Counted from the first letter of the stretch, positions 8,426-15,752 are shown. The stretch is 19,783 nucleotides of DNA from GWF2-33-9 sp964405755 (GCA_964405755.1 CAYOPF010000044.1:1-19783), one strand, 5' to 3'. Notes: generated by a model from the sequence alone, not told the origin. Program-made: numbers and translations.

Positions 8426-9877
8426 ATGGAAACATTTATACTAATTTTCTATTTCTTGTCATTATCAGTGCTTTTTGCATTTGGTATGCATGGCTTGTTT
8501 TTACTGTATTACTACAGAAAATATAAAAACAAGAAAATTGTTCAGCCACCTATGCCGGACGAATTCCCTGCGGTTACTGTTCAAGTTCCTTTGTTTAATG
8601 AACTTTATGTATCCGAAAGAATTGTCCACACAATATGTAAAATGAACTATCCTAAGGACAAATTAGAAATACAAGTACTCGACGACTCTACCGACGAAAC
8701 TCAACAAATTCTGAAACCGATTGTTGCTTACTATCAATCTGAAGGTTTCAACATCAAGTATATCCACAGAACTAACCGACAAGGCTTCAAAGCTGGTGCT
8801 TTGAAAGAAGGATTAGAGGTAGCTGAAGGTGAATTTGTTGCGATTTTCGATGCAGATTTCTTACCCGACTCAGATTTTCTGATGAACACAGTTCCACATT
8901 TTGCAAATCCAAATATTGGAATGGTTCAAACCCGTTGGGAACATCTTAACGAAGAATTTTCAATTCTTACTAAAGCTCAGGCACTAGCTTTAGACGGACA
9001 CTTTGCCATAGAACAACAAGTTCGGTTTCAATCCGGTTTCTTCATCAATTTTAATGGCACTGCTGGTATTTGGCGCAAAGAGTGCATTATCGATGCAGGC
9101 AACTGGCATTCCGATACATTAACCGAAGATCTTGACCTTAGCTATCGAGCCCAACTAAAAGGCTGGAAATTTGTTTACCTCAATGATGTTACTTCGCCTG
9201 CCGAATTGCCCGCAGACATTAATGCATTGAAAACACAACAATTCCGATGGACAAAAGGTGCAGTAGAAACTGCTAAAAAACTTTTACCTCAAGTTCTTAA
9301 ATCCAATTTCTCTGCAAAACACAAATTCGAAAGCATCGTACACTTAACAAGCAATATAGTTTTTCCTTTTATTGTTATTGTTGCTATTTTGAATGTACCA
9401 ATTGTTTTATTAAAGAATATAACAGAAGCCTATGATTTTTATTACTCTTTAATGTCAATTTTTGTTTTAGCATCCGTTTCAACATTTCTGTTTTATACAT
9501 TTGCCCAAAAGACAATTCATCTAGATTGGACAAAACGTATATTACTTTTCCCACTCTTCTTAGCAGGAAGTATGGGATTTGCAGTTAATAACACGAAAGC
9601 AGTGCTGGAAGCTCTGATTGGCAAAAAATCTGGATTTGTACGTACACCAAAAGCAGGAATTATCGGTAAGACTGCTACTGATGCACTTCGAAAGTCAAAA
9701 CACAGAAAAATCAATCCAACTGTATATTTCGAATTACTTTTAGCAGCTTATTTTGTTGTTGGTTTAGCAATTTCTGTGTATTACTTGGAGATTGCCGCCA
9801 TACCATTCCAACTAATGTTCTTTTTAGGATTTGGTTCTGTTGGATATCTATCCTTGAAACAATCATATCAGACATAA
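8426..9877 (+). CDS. Processive family 2 glycosyltransferase, integral membrane
   Basis: This 483-residue enzyme resembles cellulose/mannan synthase-like GT2 proteins. An N-terminal membrane helix (about 3-30) precedes the cytoplasmic catalytic domain, which has VQVPLFNE at 52-59, LDDSTDET at 85-92, the nucleotide-sugar/metal motif DAD at 142-144, the acceptor motif TED at 233-235 and QQFRW at 271-275. D,D,D,QxxRW is the hallmark of processive beta-glycan synthases. Four or so more membrane helices follow between about 308 and 478. It would use a nucleotide sugar at the inner membrane; the sugar cannot be read from the sequence. The upstream leader holds AAGGGG far (15 bases) from the ATG, inside a small hairpin at 8409-8421. 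Transcription probably ends at the hairpin at 9905. Confidence 0.9.
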   Translation: METFILIFYFLSLSVLFAFGMHGLFLLYYYRKYKNKKIVQPPMPDEFPAVTVQVPLFNELYVSERIVHTICKMNYPKDKLEIQVLDDSTDETQQILKPIVAYYQSEGFNIKYIHRTNRQGFKAGALKEGLEVAEGEFVAIFDADFLPDSDFLMNTVPHFANPNIGMVQTRWEHLNEEFSILTKAQALALDGHFAIEQQVRFQSGFFINFNGTAGIWRKECIIDAGNWHSDTLTEDLDLSYRAQLKGWKFVYLNDVTSPAELPADINALKTQQFRWTKGAVETAKKLLPQVLKSNFSAKHKFESIVHLTSNIVFPFIVIVAILNVPIVLLKNITEAYDFYYSLMSIFVLASVSTFLFYTFAQKTIHLDWTKRILLFPLFLAGSMGFAVNNTKAVLEALIGKKSGFVRTPKAGIIGKTATDALRKSKHRKINPTVYFELLLAAYFVVGLAISVYYLEIAAIPFQLMFFLGFGSVGYLSLKQSYQT

Positions 9878-9904
9878 GAAAGCAAATATCGTAACTAAAA
9901 ATAA

Positions 9905-9937
9905 AAAAAACGCAGGAATAAAGTTCTTGCGTTTTTT
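9905..9937. terminator. Bidirectional intrinsic terminator
   Basis: Arms at 9905-9918 and 9924-9937 form a 14-bp stem with one G-T type mismatch and a 5-base loop. The A6 tract on the left and T6 tract on the right make it work in both directions. It sits 27 bp after the glycosyltransferase stop on the plus strand and 5 bp after the tRNA 3' end on the minus strand, so it can end both transcripts. Confidence 0.85.
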
Positions 9938-9942
9938 CTTTG

Positions 9943-10015
<73 letters not shown>

Positions 10016-10028
10016 ATGTTATGAACTA

Positions 10029-10058
10029 CAAAATTACGAAGAAATTATGGATAAACAA
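10029..10058 (-). promoter_or_regulatory. Promoter of the initiator tRNA
   Basis: On the minus strand, TTG at 10058-10056 and TAATTTTG at 10036-10029 are separated by 19 bp. This is the same -33/-7 pair and spacing as ahead of the lptE-like gene. Transcription would begin about 7 bases before the mature tRNA 5' end at 10015. Confidence 0.6.
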
Positions 10059-10060
10059 TA

Positions 10061-10798
10061 CTATAATGAATATTCGAGTTCTAATTTATAGAACTCTCTC
10101 ACTTCTTTATCTGATTCCTTCACCCATGTATCAATGTAATCAATCAAATCAATGCCCAAAGAACTTTGAATTCTTATTTTGTTTTCAAGTAATTTCACAG
10201 AAAAAATCGGTGCTAGCCATAAGTATTTCGAAAAAGTATTTTTTCCGTAATATCCCTCTTGAGTTAGTACATATTGTTCGTACATCAAGCCCAAATCGAT
10301 CTTATTGGTCAAACTATAATAGACGGACAAATTCCACAAATATCTGTCAATCAATGACCTCATCCCTTCACCATTAAGAATGTGAATAGTAGCATTACCT
10401 TTAAGTTGCAAATTCATTTTTGTAGCTAATTTATAATCAAAATCTGCTCCAAAAGAAATACTTTCGAATAATAGAAAATCACCTCCACCAGAGTGATAGT
10501 TCCCATTCCCAAATCCGAAGTTTAAACCTGTATTTAAAGAATTTTTCAGCAATTCTATGTTTGCAGAGCAACCAAGTTCAATATACTTATATAGCACTCC
10601 CAGTGTATCTTTTGGTTCGCCCATATCCCACAAAACAACGTAATGGTTCAATTTTAAAATTCTGTCTTCCAATAGGTTTAAATCCAAGCTATATGTATTG
10701 TTGGTTACCTGATTGTGTTCGTATTTAAAAAGATTTTGGGATCGAGAATTCATTGCAAAAACGATAGTGCAGACAATTATTATAATTACTTTTTTCAT
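10061..10798 (-). CDS. Secreted, possibly outer-membrane barrel protein, unknown function
   Basis: I do not recognise this 245-residue protein. It starts at an ATG (10798) followed by a signal peptide (MKKVIIIIVCTIVFAMNSRSQ, about 21 residues). The mature part shows alternating hydrophobic and polar residues, with Gly- and aromatic-rich segments such as NTGLNFGFGNGNYHSGGG and ISFGADFDYKLATKMNLQLKG. It ends in KLELEYSL, the pattern of a small outer-membrane beta-barrel. The longer form starting at 10822 adds nine residues ahead of the signal and is less likely. It lies just upstream of the tRNA on the same strand, with 45 bp between them that carry the tRNA promoter. It is divergent from the pspC-like gene. 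Confidence 0.7.
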   Translation of the reverse strand: MKKVIIIIVCTIVFAMNSRSQNLFKYEHNQVTNNTYSLDLNLLEDRILKLNHYVVLWDMGEPKDTLGVLYKYIELGCSANIELLKNSLNTGLNFGFGNGNYHSGGGDFLLFESISFGADFDYKLATKMNLQLKGNATIHILNGEGMRSLIDRYLWNLSVYYSLTNKIDLGLMYEQYVLTQEGYYGKNTFSKYLWLAPIFSVKLLENKIRIQSSLGIDLIDYIDTWVKESDKEVREFYKLELEYSL

Positions 10799-10863
10799 AT
10801 TTCTTATTTTTGTTTGGAACAAATTAGTTTTAAAAAACGTAAAATTAAGAAAAAAGGTGATTT

Positions 10864-11145
10864 ATGCAAAAATTATTTCGTTCTCGCAGTCAAAAAGTAT
10901 TCGCAGGAGTTTGTGGTGGACTTAGCAAATATTTCAATGTAGATCCAGTATTTATACGCATTATTTTTGTCGTTGCATTATTTTCGGGTGGATTAGGACT
11001 TATAGCCTACATCATTTTCTGGATTGCAACACCTCAGGAACCATTAAGATATTCTCCCATCAATCCCGTTGGAGATTATTCCGAAGTTTCCCAAATGCAA
11101 GATATTGAGGAAGAAACAAGCGAAATGCCAAAAAAACTAAAGTAA
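10864..11145 (+). CDS. PspC-domain envelope stress protein
   Basis: The 93-residue protein begins with a full PspC domain (1-60): KLFRSRSQKVFAGVCGGLSK, then YFNVDPVFIRI, then a membrane segment at about 31-54 and IFWIATP. PspC proteins sit in the inner membrane and take part in responses to envelope damage. AAGGTGA lies just ahead of the ATG. The remaining 33 residues are a charged linker ending in PKKLK. In many Bacteroidota relatives such a linker leads into a second, LiaF-like membrane region. Here that region exists but in another frame (see the next entry), so the gene may be broken at its TAA. A TATTTTTG at 10805-10812 could be its -7 element, without a matching -33. Confidence 0.85.
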   Translation: MQKLFRSRSQKVFAGVCGGLSKYFNVDPVFIRIIFVVALFSGGLGLIAYIIFWIATPQEPLRYSPINPVGDYSEVSQMQDIEEETSEMPKKLK

Positions 11146-11296
11146 TTTTTTTGGATATTTATTGATAGCAATCGGTTTGATTATAATGCTCGGAGAGTTA
11201 GTCCATCATTTCGATTTTTCCTATGTTCTAGCATTAATATTTGTAGGAATTGGTATATTCTTATTGTTTTCAAATAAAAAGTCGGAGGAAATATGA
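11141..11296 (+). CDS. LiaF-like membrane segment, probably the out-of-frame second half of the PspC protein
   Basis: Frame 2 is open from 11141 to the TGA at 11294-11296 and reads SNFFGYLLIAIGLIIM, then LGELVHHFDFSYV, then LALIFVGIGIFLLFSNKK. This is the two-helix pattern of the LiaI/LiaF (DUF5668-like) membrane region that normally follows a PspC domain. There is no ATG at its beginning. The first usable starts are TTG at 11162 (44 residues) and ATG at 11186 (36 residues), and the residues before them already look coding. Dropping one base within 11141-11145 would fuse it to the PspC protein (…KKLKNFFGYL…). Its stop overlaps the next ATG as ATGA, the mark of translational coupling, so it is likely translated or was until recently. 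Confidence 0.55.
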   Translation, partial: SNFFGYLLIAIGLIIMLGELVHHFDFSYVLALIFVGIGIFLLFSNKKSEEI

Positions 11297-11586
11297 CCAA
11301 CAGAACATTGTTTTGGGGTATAATTCTAATAAGTTTTGGAATATGCCTTATTGCATGGAAATTAGGAATGGCTGTATGGGCATCAATTCCTTTGATTTAC
11401 TTAAGTGCAGGTTTATTAATTTCCCTTGGATTATTTATATTATTCAAAAAAAATATCGCTAAGATAATTTTCTTATCACTTTTTTCTTTAATTTTATCGT
11501 TTTGGATTTTGAAACTTTTCGATTTTAATTGTTGCCACAAATCCAATAGATGTGTTGAAAAAGTGAAAATAGAATTTTATCAATAA
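11293..11586 (+). CDS. LiaF/DUF5668-like small membrane protein
   Basis: The 97-residue protein starts TNRTLFWGIILISFGICLIAW, the typical opening of LiaI/LiaF-like membrane regions, and has about three hydrophobic helices (8-26, 31-50, 55-74). The short polar tail contains two adjacent Cys residues (NCCHKSNRC). GGAGG at 11284-11288 is a good ribosome-binding site, and the ATG overlaps the stop of the preceding segment. With the PspC protein it forms an inner-membrane envelope-stress group. It ends 12 bp before the large propeller protein, so that gene is probably in the same transcript. Confidence 0.75.
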   Translation: MTNRTLFWGIILISFGICLIAWKLGMAVWASIPLIYLSAGLLISLGLFILFKKNIAKIIFLSLFSLILSFWILKLFDFNCCHKSNRCVEKVKIEFYQ

Positions 11587-11598
11587 AAGGGATATTAA

Positions 11599-14500
11599 AT
11601 GAAATTTAAAAATCTGCTAATACTTGTTCTTTGTGCTTCTTTAATCACTTTTCCATTATTTGCTCAAAAAGGGAAGAAAGACGAGCCAAAGAAAGAAAAA
11701 GAATTACTCACCAGTGGAACGCTTGGTGGAATCAAATTGAGACTGATCGGACCGGCTGCAATATCTGGACGCATTTCCGATATTGCTGTCCATCCCAAGA
11801 ATAATGCAATATGGTATGTTACTGTTGCCTCGGGTGGAGTTTGGAAAACCACAAATTCTGGAATAACATTTCAACCTATATTCGATAGACAAGGTTCGTT
11901 TTCAATCGGCTGTGTTACAATCGACCCAAATAATCCCAATGTAATTTGGGTTGGATCTGGCGAGAATAATTCACAGCGAAGTGTAGCTTATGGTGATGGT
12001 GTTTATAAATCACTCGATGGTGGCAAGTCTTGGAAAAATGTTGGACTTAAAAATTCAGAACATATCGGCAAAATAATAATAGACCCAAGTAATTCTAATG
12101 TTGTTTATGTTGCCGCCCAAGGTCCACTTTGGGCACCAGGTGGAGATCGTGGATTATACAAAACAACCGATGGCGGTGCAACATGGGAACAAATACTTAA
12201 AATTAGCGACTTAACTGGCGTATCCGATATTGCATTCGACCCAAGAGACTATAACGTGGTTTATGCTACTGCATATCAGAGAGCACGAACAGTGTGGACT
12301 CTGATTAATGGCGGACCAGAAGGAGGATTGCACAAAACTACTGATGGTGGCAAAACATGGACAAAATTAACTAATGGATTACCAGGTGGTGATATTGGTA
12401 GGATAGGAATTGATATATCTCCTGCAAATCCTGATTACGTATATGCTTTAGTAGAAGCACAAGATGACCAAAGTGGCATTTATCGCTCTACCGATCGAGG
12501 TGCAAGCTGGGAAAAGCGCAATAGTTGGAAGTCCGCTTCACCTCAGTATTATCAGGAAATCTTCTGCGATCCATTCAATTCCGATAAATTTTATGTACCT
12601 GATACCTACACAATAATTTCAAATGATGGAGGTAAGTCATATACACGAATGGGTCTTAAAGACCGCCATGTGGACGATCATGCTTTTTGGTTAGATAAAG
12701 ATATGCCAGACCATTGGCTTATCGGTGGCGATGGTGGTATTTACGAAACATTCGATGCAGGTGCTAATTGGCGATGGTTTGGAAATATGCCTGTTGGTCA
12801 GTTTTACCGTATTCAAGCTGATAATTCAGAACCTTTCTACTATGTTTATGGTGGAACACAGGACAATAACTCTTGGGGCGGACCTTCGCAAACTAATAAC
12901 TCGGGTGGTATTTTGAATGATGACTGGTTTATGATTATCGGTGGCGACGGATATGAGCCACAAATCGACCCAACCGATCCAAACATCGTTTATGCTGAAT
13001 TTCAATATGGTGGTTTAGCTCGATACGATCGACGAAGCGGAGAGTTAAAATTTATTCAGCCACAACCCGACGAAAACGAAATGCACCGCTGGAATTGGGA
13101 CACTCCTTATTTTATTAGTCCTCACGACCACAAAACACTCTATGCCGCAAATAATTACGTGTATAAATCTACAGACCGAGGCGATAGTTGGTCACGAATT
13201 AGTCCCGATTTAACTCGCCAAGTGGATAGAAATAAGCTTCAAGTAATGGGCAAAGTATGGAATGTAGATGCTGTTGCCAAGAATGCTTCAACTTCGCTTT
13301 ATGGCAATATTGTTTCATTTGCCGAATCACAGAAGAAAAAAGGGATGATTTTTGTAGGTACTGATGATGGTTTGTTGCAGATTACCGAAGATGATGGTAA
13401 AAACTGGACAAAATACGAAAAAATTGCAGGTTTGCCCGAGTTAATCTATATCTCGGATATTTTCCCATCCCAATTCAACGAAAATATAATCTATATTTCA
13501 TTCGATCACCACAAAACTGGAGATTTTAAACCATACATTTTCAAATCGACTGATAAAGGAAAAACTTGGACATCGATAGCAAGAAACTTGCCCGAGAGAG
13601 GCACTGTATATACTATTGCAGAAGATTTCGTCGATCCAAATTTGTTGTTTGTTGGAACAGAATTTGGTTTGTTTTTAACTAACGATGGTGGCAACAAATG
13701 GATCCAACTCACTGGTGGATTCCCTATTATAAATGTCCGCGATCTTGATATACAAAAACGTGAGTGCGACTTGATTATTGGCACATTTGGACGCAGTATT
13801 TATATCTTAGATAACTATGCCTTCTTGCGAGAATTAAAAAAGGAAAATCTGGAAAAAGAAGCAAATATTTTTCCTATAAAAGACGCAAAAATGTTCATTA
13901 AGGACGATTCCCGTGCAAAAGGCGATTATGGTGCGTCGTTCTATCGAGCAGACAATCCCTCATTTGGCGCTACTTTTACTTATTACCTTAAAGATGGTTA
14001 CAAAACAAAGAAATCCGAGAGAAAAAAATTAGAAAAAGAAGCAGACGAACGAAAAGAAGTTCCAGCATATCCTACTTTGGAACAATTAAGAGCCGAAGAA
14101 TTAGAAGAATCTGCATATTTATTGTTTGATATTTATGACTCGAATGATAATTTAATTAGAACTCTCAAATCGGCGGCATCCCCAGGAATTAACAGATTAA
14201 CATGGAATTTGCGAACTGCAGGAACAACAACCGTGAGTCAGAATCAAGATCCGAACAATTATTCAGGTTATTTGGTTCTTCCCGGCAAATATAAAGTTGC
14301 TATGAGCAAAAATGTAGATGGTGTTATCACCAAAATTACCGAACCAATTGAATTTGAAATTAAGCACTTGAACAATTTTACCCTCCCTGCCAAACGACAG
14401 GATTTAATTACATTCCAGAATCAGGTTGCTAAATTGCAGAATGCAGTTTCCGCTACTAATGATTACTTTGGCAAAGTTCAAGAAAACGTCAAAGTTTTGA

Positions 14501-14862
14501 AAGCAACTATATTGAATTCTAATTTAATCGACAATAAATTACTTGAAAAAATCAGAAAAATTGAGTACAAATTAGCCGATTTGGAAATTGTTCTAACTGG
14601 CAATAAAACTATCGAAAAGCGCAATGAAAACCAAACTCCATCGATTAACGACCGATTGGGATATATTACTTGGGTTGTTTGGGAAATCGACTCTGCTCCA
14701 ACCGAAACAGCAAAAATGAACTATAACATAATTAGCAAACAGCTAAAACAATTACTCAAAGACTTGAAAGAATTGAACGAAAAGGAAATTAAACCAATTG
14801 AACAAGAACTAGATTCCAAAGGTGCACCTTGGACTCCAAATCGCGAACCTAAATGGGATTAA
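11599..14862 (+). CDS. Secreted Asp-box beta-propeller (VPS10/sortilin-like, BNR) protein
   Basis: This 1087-residue protein has a signal peptide (1-22, ending FPLFAQ) and a long series of propeller blades with Asp-box motifs (S/T-x-D-x-G-x-S/T-W). Examples are SLDGGKSW (137-144) and TTDGGATW (188-195), then TTDGGKTW, STDRGASW, TFDAGANW, STDRGDSW, TEDDGKNW, STDKGKTW and TNDGGNKW, about eleven in all. It belongs to the large Bacteroidota group annotated as VPS10-domain or glycosyl-hydrolase-like. No catalytic residues can be assigned. After about residue 750 come a Lys/Glu-rich linker, an Ig-like segment (LIRTLKSAASPGINRLTWNLR) and a helical tail. There is no T9SS sorting domain at the C terminus, so it may stay in the periplasm or on the outer membrane. 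AAGGGAT precedes the ATG. Confidence 0.88.
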   Translation: MKFKNLLILVLCASLITFPLFAQKGKKDEPKKEKELLTSGTLGGIKLRLIGPAAISGRISDIAVHPKNNAIWYVTVASGGVWKTTNSGITFQPIFDRQGSFSIGCVTIDPNNPNVIWVGSGENNSQRSVAYGDGVYKSLDGGKSWKNVGLKNSEHIGKIIIDPSNSNVVYVAAQGPLWAPGGDRGLYKTTDGGATWEQILKISDLTGVSDIAFDPRDYNVVYATAYQRARTVWTLINGGPEGGLHKTTDGGKTWTKLTNGLPGGDIGRIGIDISPANPDYVYALVEAQDDQSGIYRSTDRGASWEKRNSWKSASPQYYQEIFCDPFNSDKFYVPDTYTIISNDGGKSYTRMGLKDRHVDDHAFWLDKDMPDHWLIGGDGGIYETFDAGANWRWFGNMPVGQFYRIQADNSEPFYYVYGGTQDNNSWGGPSQTNNSGGILNDDWFMIIGGDGYEPQIDPTDPNIVYAEFQYGGLARYDRRSGELKFIQPQPDENEMHRWNWDTPYFISPHDHKTLYAANNYVYKSTDRGDSWSRISPDLTRQVDRNKLQVMGKVWNVDAVAKNASTSLYGNIVSFAESQKKKGMIFVGTDDGLLQITEDDGKNWTKYEKIAGLPELIYISDIFPSQFNENIIYISFDHHKTGDFKPYIFKSTDKGKTWTSIARNLPERGTVYTIAEDFVDPNLLFVGTEFGLFLTNDGGNKWIQLTGGFPIINVRDLDIQKRECDLIIGTFGRSIYILDNYAFLRELKKENLEKEANIFPIKDAKMFIKDDSRAKGDYGASFYRADNPSFGATFTYYLKDGYKTKKSERKKLEKEADERKEVPAYPTLEQLRAEELEESAYLLFDIYDSNDNLIRTLKSAASPGINRLTWNLRTAGTTTVSQNQDPNNYSGYLVLPGKYKVAMSKNVDGVITKITEPIEFEIKHLNNFTLPAKRQDLITFQNQVAKLQNAVSATNDYFGKVQENVKVLKATILNSNLIDNKLLEKIRKIEYKLADLEIVLTGNKTIEKRNENQTPSINDRLGYITWVVWEIDSAPTETAKMNYNIISKQLKQLLKDLKELNEKEIKPIEQELDSKGAPWTPNREPKWD

Positions 14863-14881
14863 AATAAAGAAGAGGTAGAAT

Positions 14882-15058
14882 ATGGATAATACACAAGTAA
14901 TTTTGGAAGCAATGAAAAAAGCTGGCAAACCAGTTAGCAATGGCGAAATCGAAAAATTAACAGGAATTGACAAAAAAGAAGTCGAAAAAGCAATGAAAAA
15001 ACTAAAAATCGACGAGTTGATAGTTTCACCCAAACGTTGCTATTGGGAACCAAAGTAA
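14882..15058 (+). CDS. Small winged-helix-like protein, 58 residues
   Basis: The ATG at 14882 follows AGAGG by a normal distance. The product is a compact helix-turn-helix fold: VILEAMKKAGKPVSNGEIEK, then LTGIDKKEVEKAMKKLK, then a wing-like end IVSPKRCYWEPK. The recognition-helix pattern (GEIEKLTGIDKKEVEKAMKKL) and the SPKRCYW ending match a widespread family of very short putative transcription regulators found in bacteria and methanogens, often labelled MarR-like. With one helix-turn-helix and no ligand domain, it may act as a dimer or as an accessory protein. It follows the propeller gene by 19 bp and is the last gene of the plus-strand run. Many gene finders would miss it on length. Confidence 0.8.
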   Translation: MDNTQVILEAMKKAGKPVSNGEIEKLTGIDKKEVEKAMKKLKIDELIVSPKRCYWEPK

Positions 15059-15126
15059 TATTTGCTTTTTGTTAAAAGCTTTTCGTTTTTCATACAAGAG
15101 CTACAAAGCAATAAAATTACACACCA

Positions 15127-15159
15127 ACACATCCGATGACTCCAAGTCATCGGATGTGT
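15127..15159. repeat. Perfect 15-bp hairpin with 3-base loop
   Basis: Arms at 15127-15141 and 15145-15159 are exact reverse complements around the loop CCA. Neither side has a T tract of terminator type. It could still be a strong transcript-end structure for the plus-strand run ending at 15058, or an insertion or recombination site. Confidence 0.8.
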
Positions 15160-15223
15160 GTTTGCAAAGAAGATTCTTCGCCTTGTGGCTCAGAATAACA
15201 ATGTAGAACCTGCCGGAGTTTTA

Positions 15224-15247
15224 TTACCATAATACAATCGCTATGCG
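15224..15247 (+). repeat. 24-bp direct repeat, copy 1 (truncated element)
   Basis: It matches 15357-15380 at 23 of 24 positions (A against G at 15234/15366). Copy 1 lacks the downstream half found after copy 2, and its inner stem decays right after the shared part (GCGTT in place of GCGAT). Confidence 0.8.
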
Positions 15248-15268
15248 TTTGATTTTTTTTCATTTAAG

Positions 15269-15317
15269 CAACTCAGACATTTTTGTCTGAGTTGTAAGGG
15301 CATATAGCAATGTGCCC
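15269..15317. repeat. Two adjacent hairpins
   Basis: The first has 11-bp arms at 15269-15279 and 15284-15294 (CAACTCAGACA and its complement) around TTTT. The second has 7-bp arms GGGCATA (15298-15304) and TGTGCCC (15311-15317), with one G-T pair, around TAGCAA. The second type is reminiscent of mobile intergenic palindromes, but I cannot name the family. Confidence 0.6.
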
Positions 15318-15355
15318 CTACGGATGGTGATTCTGAGTTGTGAGACATCTAGAAA

Positions 15356-15425
15356 GTTACCATAATGCAATCGCTATGCGATAAAATATTAATAATAAAT
15401 CACGGAGTGATTTAATTATGGTAAC
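15356..15425. repeat. Cloverleaf-like inverted-repeat element
   Basis: A 10-bp outer stem GTTACCATAA/TTATGGTAAC (15356-15365 and 15416-15425) encloses two hairpins: ATCGC-TAT-GCGAT (15370-15382) and AAATCAC-GGA-GTGATTT (15397-15413). The first 24 bases of the element are the second copy of the direct repeat at 15224. It is 70 bp long with no coding capacity, so it is a candidate REP-like or MITE-like element. Confidence 0.7.
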
Positions 15426-15428
15426 TCT

Positions 15429-15491
15429 AATGTAAGATAGACGCTTGTTATCTCGTAGAGATTATACAGTAAAAAACTGGATTATTACATT
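15429..15491. repeat. Second cloverleaf-like element, simpler
   Basis: A 7-bp outer stem AATGTAA/TTACATT (15429-15435 and 15485-15491) encloses ATCTC-GTA-GAGAT (15450-15462). It lies 3 bp after the larger element and shares its inner-hairpin plan. Confidence 0.5.
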
Positions 15492-15538
15492 CACGGGAGG
15501 ATATAAGTTTTTTTGAAAGCGATTTATCTAGTATTCGT

Positions 15539-15745
15539 CTATTCTTTTCTTGTTTTTTTTCGGGAAATAAAAGTATATATCAGTGAAATTATAAACGACC
15601 AAAAGAAAGTAGAAAGGAAGCTACTAGATCCAGCACTATATTTAAAAATCAATCTCCATATCGTTATAAATATGGAGAACATAATGAAATTTACTATAAA
15701 TCTTCCTATAAATTCCTTAAAAAATGGACTATCAAATATACTCAT
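15539..15745 (-). CDS. Possible small two-helix membrane protein at the end of the haem operon
   Basis: This is a 68-residue open frame starting with ATG 7 bp after the stop of the HmuY lipoprotein gene, same strand. It has two hydrophobic stretches (about 13-35 and 44-61) and a strongly basic end (SRKKTRKE), the layout of a small inner-membrane protein with a cytoplasmic tail. An AGAGG lies about 15 bases ahead of the ATG, too far to be convincing. A plus-strand frame over the same bases (15513-15758, TTG start) is less protein-like. I do not recognise a family, and the call rests on position and composition only. Confidence 0.45.
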   Translation of the reverse strand: MSIFDSPFFKEFIGRFIVNFIMFSIFITIWRLIFKYSAGSSSFLSTFFWSFIISLIYTFISRKKTRKE

Positions 15746-15752
15746 TTATAAT

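Larger units (their letters stand above)
15059..15538. repeat. Gene-free convergent gap packed with hairpins and repeats
   Basis: This 480-bp region between two convergent operons has no convincing coding sequence. It holds, in order: a perfect 15-bp hairpin (15127-15159); a segment AGATTCTTCGCC...CTCAGAAT (15170-15198) of a type often scattered between genes; a 24-bp repeat unit (15224-15247); an 11-bp hairpin (15269-15294) followed by a 7-bp one (15298-15317); an inverted degenerate copy of the CTCAGAAT segment (15327-15337, against 15189-15199, 10 of 11 matches); and two cloverleaf-like elements (15356-15425 and 15429-15491). It looks like an accumulation site for small non-coding intergenic elements that may also stop transcription from both sides. 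Confidence 0.75.

Noticed and set aside
10021..10377. Plus-strand open frame of 118 codons
   Set aside because: It overlaps the tRNA promoter and runs antisense to the secreted protein with a signal peptide at 10061-10798; its product is Ser/Asn-rich without domain logic.
10805..10812. TATTTTTG as promoter of the PspC gene
   Set aside because: It matches TAnnTTTG but has no TTG at the expected -33 distance, and such matches are common by chance in AT-rich DNA; mentioned only in the gene entry.
15653..15678. 9-bp inverted repeat TCTCCATAT/ATATGGAGA
   Set aside because: It lies inside the candidate small membrane gene, is AT-rich, has an 8-base loop and shows no second copy; chance is likely.
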